Origin: Actinophytocola sp.
Lineage (GTDB): Bacteria > Actinomycetota > Actinomycetes > Mycobacteriales > Pseudonocardiaceae
Assembly: GCA_009377395.1 (NCBI GenBank)
Contig: WHUB01000029.1
Location: 1 to 45,778 of the forward strand
Length of the DNA: 45,778 nucleotides
Direction of reading: 5' to 3'
Both the position numbers and the translations under genes were made by a program. Numbering within the stretch: position 1 is the stretch's first letter; each line of letters starts with the position of its first letter. A model generated the notes under the pieces. That model was given only the letters and a program-made list of their open reading frames with translations, searched no databases and had not been told where the DNA came from. Shown in pieces: positions 18,675-25,229 of this stretch.

Positions 18675-19755
18675 GGTTCAGGCTGTGGTTGCTCGTGGGG
18701 TCGACTCCGAGCTCGAAATCTGTGACGTCCAGCTGCCGGACACCGGCGAGCACGAGGTGCGCGTCGCGGTGCGCGGCGCCGGGGTGTGCCACTCCGATCT
18801 CTCCATGATCAACGGCGTGCTCGCGCCGTCGTTCCCGCTGATCCTCGGGCACGAGGCGGCGGGCGTGGTCGTCGAGGCCGGGCAGGGCGTGACCCGGGCC
18901 GAGGTCGGCGACCACGTGGTGCTCAACTGGACGCCGCCGTGCCGCGACTGCTGGTTCTGCCGGCAGGGCGAGCCGTGGCTGTGCACCGCCACCGAGGGAG
19001 TCGCCTCAGTGCCGCGCGGCAGCCTGGCCGACGGCACGCCGAGCCACGTCACCCTCGGCGTCGGCGCGCTCGCCGAGGAGGTCGTGGTCGGGGAGAACGC
19101 CGTCATCCCGGTGGCGAAGGAGCTGCCGCTGGCCGAGTCCGCGCTGCTGGGCTGCGCGGTGATCACCGGGGTCGGCGCGGTGCGCAACAACGCGAAGGTG
19201 CGGCCGGGCGAGTCGGTCGTCGTGGTCGGCCTCGGCGGGGTGGGGTTGTCCGCGATCGCGGGCGCCCGGCTTGCCGGGGCCTCGCGGATCGTCGCGCTCG
19301 ACGTCAGCGAGTCGAAGCGGGACCTCGCGCTGGCGGCGGGCGCGACGGACTTCGCGCTCGCGGACAAGGCCGCGCCCAAGCTGATCCGGTCGCTGACCGA
19401 GGGCCGGGGCGCCGACGTCGCGCTGGAGTGCGTCGGCCGGTCGGCGGCGATCCGCACCGCCTGGAGCAGCACCCGCCGGGGCGGGCGCGTGGTCACGCTC
19501 GGCGTCGGCGCCAAGGACGACCCGGTCAGCTTCAGCGGGCTGGAGATCTACCACTTCGCCCGGTCGCTGAGCGCGTCCGTGTACGGCTCGGCCGACCCGG
19601 ACGTCGACGTCCCGGCGATCGCGAAGTCGGTGCTCGACGGCGCGCTCGACCTCGACACGTTCGTCTCGCACCGCATCGGCCTCGACGGCGTGCCGGCGGC
19701 GTTCGAGCGCATGCGCGCGGGGGAGGGGGCGCGCTCGCTCGTCGTGTTCGACTGA
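18673..19755 (+). CDS. Zinc-dependent alcohol dehydrogenase (MDR superfamily)
   Basis: 360 residues. Catalytic zinc ligands are Cys in AGVCHSDL and His in LGHEAAG; structural zinc cysteines are in PPCRDCWFCRQGEPWLC. The NAD(H) motif is VVVGLGGVGLSAI. It should oxidise alcohols to aldehydes, here probably the fatty alcohols made by AlkB next door. No ribosome site precedes the ATG. TAGGGT at 18661-18666 is a fair -10 box six bases from the ATG, with CTGAGA 16 bp further up, so the mRNA may be leaderless. The promoter would lie inside the truncated flavoprotein gene on the other strand. A 111-bp gap with its own promoter separates it from alkB. Confidence 0.93.
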   Translation: MVQAVVARGVDSELEICDVQLPDTGEHEVRVAVRGAGVCHSDLSMINGVLAPSFPLILGHEAAGVVVEAGQGVTRAEVGDHVVLNWTPPCRDCWFCRQGEPWLCTATEGVASVPRGSLADGTPSHVTLGVGALAEEVVVGENAVIPVAKELPLAESALLGCAVITGVGAVRNNAKVRPGESVVVVGLGGVGLSAIAGARLAGASRIVALDVSESKRDLALAAGATDFALADKAAPKLIRSLTEGRGADVALECVGRSAAIRTAWSSTRRGGRVVTLGVGAKDDPVSFSGLEIYHFARSLSASVYGSADPDVDVPAIAKSVLDGALDLDTFVSHRIGLDGVPAAFERMRAGEGARSLVVFD

Positions 19756-19783
19756 GCATCCCAAGTTTACACATAGCACTGTC

Positions 19784-19823
19784 GTGTCATTCTGTTGACA
19801 CGGATACCCATGATGTCTACCTT
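19784..19823 (+). promoter_or_regulatory. alkB operon promoter with operator
   Basis: TTGACA at 19795-19800 and TACCTT at 19818-19823 are 17 bp apart, close to consensus. An inverted repeat GTGTCA-ttctgt-TGACAC (19784-19801) sits over the -35 box. A similar arrangement precedes the TetR gene at the end of this operon, so that protein is the obvious candidate to bind here. Transcription would start near 19830. Confidence 0.8.
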
Positions 19824-19866
19824 GATGGCATAGCTCGTGTAAGTGTAAGCGCAAGGAGGCGTCGTC

Positions 19867-21048
19867 ATGACATCGATGGCCGCGGGACACGGTGCGGAAG
19901 CGGAAGTGAGCTGGCGCGACCCGAAGCGCTACGCCTGGCTGCTCGGGCTCGTCGTGCCGTCCATCCCGTTCCTCATCTGGGGCATCTACGCCGCCGCGGA
20001 CGGCGGCGCGACCGCCCACATCGCGTGGTGGCTGGCGCCGATCATCGTGTTCGTGCTGATCCCGACGCTGGACATGCTGATCGGCAACGACGCCGAGAAC
20101 CCGCCCGAGGAACTGGTCAAGTGGCTGGAGCAGGACCGCTACTACCAGTGGATCCTGTACCTGTTCCTGCCGGTGCAGTACGCGGGCCTGGTGCTCGCCT
20201 GCTGGATGTGGACGACCTTCGAGGTGTCCATAGTGGACCGTATCGGGCTGGCGATCTCGGTCGGCGTCGTCGCCGGCATCGGCATCAACACCGCGCACGA
20301 GCTGGGCCACAAGAAGGTGACCTACGAGCGCTGGCTGTCCAAGATCGCGCTGGCGCAGACGTTCTACGGCCACTTCTTCATCGAGCACAACCGCGGCCAC
20401 CACGTCCGCGTCGCCACCCCGGACGACCCGGCCAGCTCGCGTTTCGGCGAGTCGTTCTGGACCTTCCTGCCGCGCTCGGTCGCGGGCAGCCTGACCTCGG
20501 CGTGGGGACTCGAGCGCAAGCGGCTGGCGCGGATGAACAAGAGCCCGTGGACGCTGCGCAACGACGTCCTCAACGCGTGGGCGATGTCGCTGGCGCTGTT
20601 CGGCGCGCTGGTGCTCGCCTTCGGGCCGGGTGTGCTGCCGCTGCTGGTCATCCAGGCGGTGTTCGGGTTCTCGCTGCTCGAGGTCGTCAACTATCTGGAG
20701 CACTACGGCCTGCTGCGCCAGCGCGCCGCCAGCGGCCGGTACGAGGTGCCCGCCGCGCGGCACAGCTGGAACAGCAACAACGTCGTCACCAACGTGTTCC
20801 TGTACCACCTGCAGCGGCACAGCGACCACCACGCCAACCCGACTCGGCGCTACCAGGCGCTGCGCGACTTCGACGAGGCGCCGCAGCTGCCCGCCGGGTA
20901 CGCGTCGATGATCGTGCTGGCCTGGGTCACGCCGCTGTGGCGCAAGGTCATGGACAAGCGGGTCCTCGCCCACTACGAGGGCGACATCAGCCGGGCCAAC
21001 ATCCAGCCGAGGAAGCGCGACAAGATCCTCGCCCGCTACGGCGTTTAA
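19867..21048 (+). CDS. alkB: Alkane 1-monooxygenase AlkB
   Basis: 393 residues with AAGGAGG before the ATG. All histidine clusters of the membrane di-iron alkane hydroxylases are present: HELGHK (144-149), EHNRGHH (173-179), the AlkB-specific NYLEHYG (275-281) and LQRHSDHH (315-322). About six hydrophobic segments anchor it in the cytoplasmic membrane. It puts oxygen on the terminal carbon of medium or long n-alkanes, taking electrons from the rubredoxin encoded nine bases downstream. It is not fused to rubredoxin, unlike some actinobacterial AlkBs. Confidence 0.97.
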   Translation: MTSMAAGHGAEAEVSWRDPKRYAWLLGLVVPSIPFLIWGIYAAADGGATAHIAWWLAPIIVFVLIPTLDMLIGNDAENPPEELVKWLEQDRYYQWILYLFLPVQYAGLVLACWMWTTFEVSIVDRIGLAISVGVVAGIGINTAHELGHKKVTYERWLSKIALAQTFYGHFFIEHNRGHHVRVATPDDPASSRFGESFWTFLPRSVAGSLTSAWGLERKRLARMNKSPWTLRNDVLNAWAMSLALFGALVLAFGPGVLPLLVIQAVFGFSLLEVVNYLEHYGLLRQRAASGRYEVPAARHSWNSNNVVTNVFLYHLQRHSDHHANPTRRYQALRDFDEAPQLPAGYASMIVLAWVTPLWRKVMDKRVLAHYEGDISRANIQPRKRDKILARYGV

Positions 21049-21057
21049 GGAGTTGCC

Positions 21058-21228
21058 ATGAGCAAGTTCCGCTGCCCGGTGTGTGACTACGTTTTCGACG
21101 AGGCCGCCGGTGACCTGCACGAGGGTTTCCCGGCGGGCACCCGCTGGGACGACGTCCCCGACGACTGGTGCTGCCCCGACTGCGGAGTGCGGGAGAAGGT
21201 CGACTTCGAGCCGGTGGGATCGGCATGA
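21058..21228 (+). CDS. Rubredoxin
   Basis: A 56-residue protein, MSKFRCPVCDYVFDEAAGDL at the start, with the two iron-binding pairs CPVC and CPDC (the second in DWCCPDCGVRE) and the conserved GTRWDDVPDDW between them. It carries single electrons from rubredoxin reductase to AlkB in the cytosol. AAGGAG precedes the ATG by five bases. The gene sits nine bases after alkB and its stop overlaps the reductase start (ATGA). The first pair is followed by Asp-Tyr where many rubredoxins have Gly-Tyr; an extra cysteine precedes the second pair. Confidence 0.97.
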   Translation: MSKFRCPVCDYVFDEAAGDLHEGFPAGTRWDDVPDDWCCPDCGVREKVDFEPVGSA

Positions 21229-22460
21229 GCGGCGCGGTCGTGGTGGGCACCGGCGTCGCGGGCGCGACCGCCGCGCTGACGCTGCGCAGCAGCGGCTTCG
21301 ACGGTCCGATCACGCTGATCGGGGAGGAGCCCGACGAGCCGTACCGCAAGCCGCCGCTGTCGAAGGACGTGCTGCGCGGCACCATGCCGTTCGAGCGCAC
21401 CCGGCTGCGGGCGCCGCAGACGTGGCAGCAGCAGGAGATCGAGCTGCGCACCGGCGAGCAGGTGGTCGACGTCGACACCCTCGGGCGGACGCTGGCCCTC
21501 GACGACGGCGCCCGGCTCGACTACGACCTGCTGCTGCTGGCCACCGGCGGCAGGCCCAGGCCGCTGCCCGCCGCCGACGGGCTCGACGGGGTGCACATGC
21601 TGCGCAGCGCGTCCGACGTGCCAGCGCTGCGTGACCGGCTGGACGACGGCAGCCGGGTGCTGGTGATCGGCGCCGGGCTGATCGGGGCCGAGGTCGCCGC
21701 GACCGCGCGGAGCCGGGGATGTGCGGTGACGATGCTGGAGGCCGAGCCGACGCCGTTGTCCCGACTGTTGCCGCCCCGGATCGCGCGGGTCTACGCCGAG
21801 CTGCACCGGTCGAATGACGTCGACCTGCACACCCGCGTCGACGTCACCGGGGTTGAGCGCGCTTCGGATGGCCTGGTGATCAGCGACGCCGACGGGCGGT
21901 CCTGGACCGCCGACACCGTCGTCGTCGCGATCGGGATGGTGCCAAGCACCGAGCTGGCCGAACGCGCCGGAATCGCGGTCGGCAACGGCATTCTGGTCGA
22001 CGAGTACTTCGAGACGTCGGCGTCCGGCGTGTACGCGGCGGGAGATGTCGCCAACCAGCCGAACGTGCTGCTCGGCGGGCGGCAGCGGATCGAGCATTGG
22101 CAGAGCGCGCAGGAGCAGGGCGCCGCCGCGGCGCGCAGCATGGTGGGGGAGCGGACGCCGTTCTCGCAGGTGCCGTGGTGCTGGTCCGATCAGTACGGCG
22201 TGAACCTTCAGGTGGCGGGCTGGCCGTCGGCGACGGACGAGCTGAGTATCCGGGGCGACGTGGACGCGTTGAACTTCACGGCGCTGTTCCGTCGCGACGG
22301 TCGGCTGGTGGGAGCGGTCGGCGTCAACCGGGCCAAGGAGATCAGGGCGTTGCGCAAGCTGATCTCGACCGCGCCGGGCGCCGACCCGGACGTGCTCGCC
22401 GATCCGGCGACGGACCTGGGCACGCTGGCCTCGGCGACCGTGTCTACGGCGCTGACATGA
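21225..22460 (+). CDS. Rubredoxin reductase (FAD/NAD(P)H-dependent)
   Basis: 411 residues. It opens with the FAD motif VVVGTGVAGATAAL, has a second dinucleotide motif VLVIGAGLIGAEVAA for NAD(P)H, and the late FAD segment GVYAAGDVA. The C-terminal domain is of the BphA4/PutA-reductase type. The start ATG overlaps the rubredoxin stop, so the pair is coupled. It reduces the rubredoxin with NADH for alkane hydroxylation. Its own stop overlaps an in-frame ATG of the TetR gene by ATGA. Confidence 0.95.
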   Translation: MSGAVVVGTGVAGATAALTLRSSGFDGPITLIGEEPDEPYRKPPLSKDVLRGTMPFERTRLRAPQTWQQQEIELRTGEQVVDVDTLGRTLALDDGARLDYDLLLLATGGRPRPLPAADGLDGVHMLRSASDVPALRDRLDDGSRVLVIGAGLIGAEVAATARSRGCAVTMLEAEPTPLSRLLPPRIARVYAELHRSNDVDLHTRVDVTGVERASDGLVISDADGRSWTADTVVVAIGMVPSTELAERAGIAVGNGILVDEYFETSASGVYAAGDVANQPNVLLGGRQRIEHWQSAQEQGAAAARSMVGERTPFSQVPWCWSDQYGVNLQVAGWPSATDELSIRGDVDALNFTALFRRDGRLVGAVGVNRAKEIRALRKLISTAPGADPDVLADPATDLGTLASATVSTALT

Positions 22461-22489
22461 CCACCCGCGATGCCGGGCTGACCGGCATG

Positions 22490-22530
22490 GCGTCAATGAT
22501 GTTGACACGCCGACCCGCCGCTGCGAGTGT
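22490..22530 (+). promoter_or_regulatory. Promoter and operator of the alkane-cluster TetR gene
   Basis: TTGACA (22502-22507), a 17-bp spacer and GAGTGT (22525-22530) are followed seven bases later by ATG 22538, which would give a leaderless mRNA. The inverted repeat GTCA-n7-TGAC (22492-22506), flanked by GGC and CGCC, covers the -35 box, much as GTCA-n6-TGAC does at the alkB promoter. Confidence 0.6.
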
Positions 22531-22537
22531 CGGCGCC

Positions 22538-23152
22538 ATGCCGAAACCGCGCGCCCGACGTTTCGCCGACGCCGCCCGCGAGCTGCTGCGGGACACCCTG
22601 TTCGACGCCGCGAGCGAGCTGCTGGAGCAGCGCAGCTGGTCCGAGACCCGGATGGCCGACATCGCCAAGGTCGCCGGGGTGAGCAGGCAGACGCTGTACA
22701 AGGAGTTCGGCTCCCGGCAGGGGTTCGCGCAGGCGTACATCCTGCGGGAGGCCGAGCGGTTCCTCGCCGGCGTGCAGGAGGCGGTGTCCCGGCACGCCGA
22801 CGATCCGCGGGCGGCGCTGGCGGCGGCCGTGGAGGTGTTCCTGACGACGGCCGCCGAGGAGCCGTTGATCATGGCGATCGTGCGCGGCGATGCCGGTGAC
22901 GGGCTGCTGCCGTTCGTGACGAACCAGGCCGGGCCGGTGCTCGGCTTCGCGACCGACCGGCTCGGCGAGATCCTCGGCGAGATCTGGCCGAAGACGTCCG
23001 AGCACTCGGTGCACCTCATCGCGGAGAACATGGTGCGCCTGGCGATCAGCCACGCCGCGTCGTCGACCGCCCCCGCGTCGGAGGTCGCCGAGGGCATGGC
23101 GGAGCTGTTCGGCCCGTATCTGGAGAAGGTGGTCGGCGCACCGGGAGCGTGA
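22538..23152 (+). CDS. TetR-family regulator of the alkane cluster
   Basis: About 204 residues starting MPKPRARRFADAARELLRDT. The helix-turn-helix region reads MADIAKVAGVSRQTLYKEFG and then SRQGFAQAYILREAE; the C-terminal half is a ligand-binding domain of the type common downstream of actinobacterial alkB genes. An in-frame ATG at 22457 overlaps the reductase stop and would add 27 residues, but these look non-coding and contain a good promoter, so I prefer 22538 with a leaderless transcript. It probably represses both itself and alkB, with an alkane or fatty acid derivative as inducer. Confidence 0.88.
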   Translation: MPKPRARRFADAARELLRDTLFDAASELLEQRSWSETRMADIAKVAGVSRQTLYKEFGSRQGFAQAYILREAERFLAGVQEAVSRHADDPRAALAAAVEVFLTTAAEEPLIMAIVRGDAGDGLLPFVTNQAGPVLGFATDRLGEILGEIWPKTSEHSVHLIAENMVRLAISHAASSTAPASEVAEGMAELFGPYLEKVVGAPGA

Positions 23153-23224
23153 GGCAGGCGGTCACGCGCGCGTCTCGCCGCCGTCATTCGGAGTGACAGT
23201 GAAGTCGCAACGAAGGGCGGAGTC

Positions 23225-23467
23225 ATGCGTGTTGTCGTATCTTTTCGCGGATTTCTGGTGGCGGGATTGGTCGCGGCGGGCCTCAGCGTGGCGGCCGGTT
23301 CGGCGGAGGCATACCCGATCTGTGCCGGCGCGAAGGTGTCGGGGGCGGCTGGGTCTCACGGCGTGAGCCGGTGCGTGCCGTACTCAGGAGGCACCTTGTG
23401 CCACTGGGACCAGGTCAGTGTTGGCACCCTGCTCGCGGTCACGCTCACTTCGTGCCATCCGTGGTGA
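23225..23467 (+). CDS. Small secreted protein with four cysteines
   Basis: 80 residues. A clear Sec signal peptide, MRVVVSFRGFLVAGLVAAGL and on, ends at a probable cleavage site AEA-YP, leaving about 50 mature residues with four cysteines (CAGAK, RCVPY, LCHWD, SCHPW) that could form two disulfides. GCGGAG lies upstream of the ATG. No known domain is recognisable. Its 3' end overlaps the tail of the convergent sigma-factor gene by 23 bp. A secreted signal or inhibitor is conceivable, but nothing in the sequence proves it. Confidence 0.65.
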   Translation: MRVVVSFRGFLVAGLVAAGLSVAAGSAEAYPICAGAKVSGAAGSHGVSRCVPYSGGTLCHWDQVSVGTLLAVTLTSCHPW

Positions 23468-24484
23468 CCGGCTGAGGCGATCCCGTCAGGGACTGCTCAC
23501 CGCGGTCCCTGACGGCAGCCGCCTTCGCAGGGGTGGTCGCATAGCGGTGCCCCTTGATCACGACGGGCCCCATCGGCGTGTCGACGGAAATGTCATGCCG
23601 CTCTTTGGGTCCCTCGTCCGTGTCCAGGTTGGCGTAAAGCTCAGGATGCGCCGGCGAGCCGTTGGGAACTGACACGGGGTTCCGGTGCCGCGGGGACGTT
23701 GTGAATGCGGTGGGAGATCCGACTACGGACTGGGGCGTCGGTCGTGCCTGCGGGCGAGGATGCCGGACATCGTCGGCGGGCTCGCTGATGGACGTGACGA
23801 CCGGCTGCGCTTCTCGTAACGGGGATTCGTGGTCACCACCAGGATCGGTAGGTGACGGCGTCGAGATGACGCCCCCGATGACCCCGGCGGTCACCAGCGT
23901 GACCATACTCGCTGTGTTCGCGACCGCTTGGGACGCGGACACGCGTCGGACGATGGCCTTGACCGCGAACCATGCCAGGATCGCCAGGCCCAGGTCCTTG
24001 AGGTACCGCCTGAGGGCGGCGAGAGCGCGCTGCTTTCGCTTGCGTACCGCGTCGTAGCTGATACCCAGCTTGTCGGCCATCTGCCGCATCGTGAGCCCGA
24101 AGAAGGTGAGCGCTGCCAGCAGGTCGCGATCAGACGCTTCGAGCTTGTTCCACGCGTGGTGAAGCTGTTGCCGGTCCGCTTTCGCCAAGAAGGAATCGTC
24201 CGCGCCCGCGCTGTCGTCCGGGACGTATGCCCGTTGGAGACTGTCCCGCTCTGCCCGACGGGCCTGTCGCTCGGCGTTCGCGAGGTCGTCTGCCGTGCGC
24301 TCCAGCCATTCTGTCGTTGCGGGCGACCCATCCAGAATTCGATCGCAGCGAACAGCTTTTTCGAGGACGTCTTGCGTGACATCGTCGGCGCTGACATCCG
24401 GGTGCTCCCGAGTATATAGTCATGGATCAGGTCCAGCCATTCCTGATTCGGATCCTCAAGGCTCGGTGAGCTCTCTGCTGGCAT
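23445..24484 (-). pseudogene. Sigma-70-family (ECF-like) factor with membrane segments, frameshifted
   Basis: The start at 24484 gives MPAESSPSLEDPNQEWLDLI then HDY, after which the frame must shift near 24412-24419. Dropping one TA from the TATATA tract there restores HDYTREHPDVSADDVTQDVL (sigma region 2) and continues to region 4 (LTMRQMADKLGISYDAVRKR, then KQRALAALRRYL). Two hydrophobic stretches follow (LGLAILAWFAVKAIV and TASMVTLVTAGVIGGVIS), then a Pro-rich tail of about 110 residues. No start codon exists in the downstream frame before TTG 24188, so region 2 is lost as the sequence stands. The restored protein would be about 345 residues, an unusual sigma factor tied to the membrane. 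The break may be a real mutation, reversible slippage or a sequencing error. Confidence 0.75.
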
Positions 24485-24518
24485 TCTTCATCACCTGAGG
24501 GGTCGGCAATGTACATTC

Positions 24519-24538
24519 AATGAAACACATGTTTCATT
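24519..24538. promoter_or_regulatory. Operator-like inverted repeat
   Basis: AATGAAAC and GTTTCATT are perfect 8-bp arms around ACAT, in the 191-bp AT-rich gap between the leftward sigma gene and the rightward XRE gene. This is where a divergent regulator would bind. The rest of the gap holds no gene; TTGACC at 24649-24654 may be a -35 box for the XRE gene. Confidence 0.6.
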
Positions 24539-24675
24539 TGGAGAACCCTCATTGTTATCCCAGGTGAGGGCAGTGCGCAAGAGCGCTCCACGAAACGATG
24601 CTGTGTGGTCTCGCTCACAAAACGCGGAAATATTCGATTTTAAGATATTGACCTTGGCTGCGGTCCGCTACCTGC

Positions 24676-25216
24676 GTGGGCGCATGGCTTGAATCACCGA
24701 ATTCGAACCATCTTTGCCACCTGCTTGAGCAGCGCCGGAAGTTCGTCGGTTTGGGTCAAGAAGCGGTCGCACGGGCGCTGGGCGTGGCTCAGTCCTATGT
24801 GTGTGACTACGAGGCGGCCCGCAAACGGCTCGACTTCTTTCAACTGCAATGGATCGCGGTGAACGATCGGTACGACCCGCCGTTCAGTGCTGTGGGACTA
24901 CGAGCAGCATGTGCGGTCGGAGGGCGTCGCCCTGCCGAGGCCGCTGTCCGAGGCGGAACGAGATGCGTTGCTGTCCGTTGTGCCGCCCAGCGAGGATGCC
25001 GCCGTTCAGCTCGGGTTGCTGCTGGAGGCGCTCCGGGAACGCCTCAACCCCAAGCGGCGGCAAGTGGACATCGGCCGAGCCTTGGGACGACCGCAGTCGT
25101 GGGTGAGTAAGTACGAGCATGGCGCCGTGCGATTGGACGTCATCCAGCTGGAAGAGGTCGCCACCGAGGTCAAGGTGACGCTGTCCGATCTGGACGCGAT
25201 GCTGACGCGCCGATGA
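24676..25216 (+). pseudogene. XRE-type regulator with two HTH domains, split over two frames
   Basis: From GTG 24676 the protein opens MGAWLESPNSNHLCHLLEQR and contains an XRE helix-turn-helix (LGQEAVARALGVAQSYVCDY, then EAARKRLDFFQLQWIAVN). Past about 24880 this frame becomes Ala/Gly/Arg-rich nonsense. The next frame carries VLWDYEQHVRSEGVALPRPL and a second XRE domain (DIGRALGRPQSWVSKYEHGA, then VRLDVIQLEEVA) ending at 25216. Removing one base near 24886 joins them. A second gene starting at GTG 24887 is possible but lacks a ribosome site. It is divergent from the broken sigma-factor gene, and ends 13 bp before the convergent cobN stop. Confidence 0.55.
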
Positions 25217-25229
25217 ATCGGCGCACCGC

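Noticed and set aside
18786..21120. Frames of more than 700 codons on both strands over the alkane cluster
   Set aside because: They are shadows of the alcohol dehydrogenase and alkB genes; composition is Arg/Gly-rich and no motif occurs.
22457..22537. ATG overlapping the rubredoxin reductase stop as start of the TetR gene
   Set aside because: No ribosome site; the 27 added residues are not TetR-like and hold a good promoter. Kept only as an alternative.
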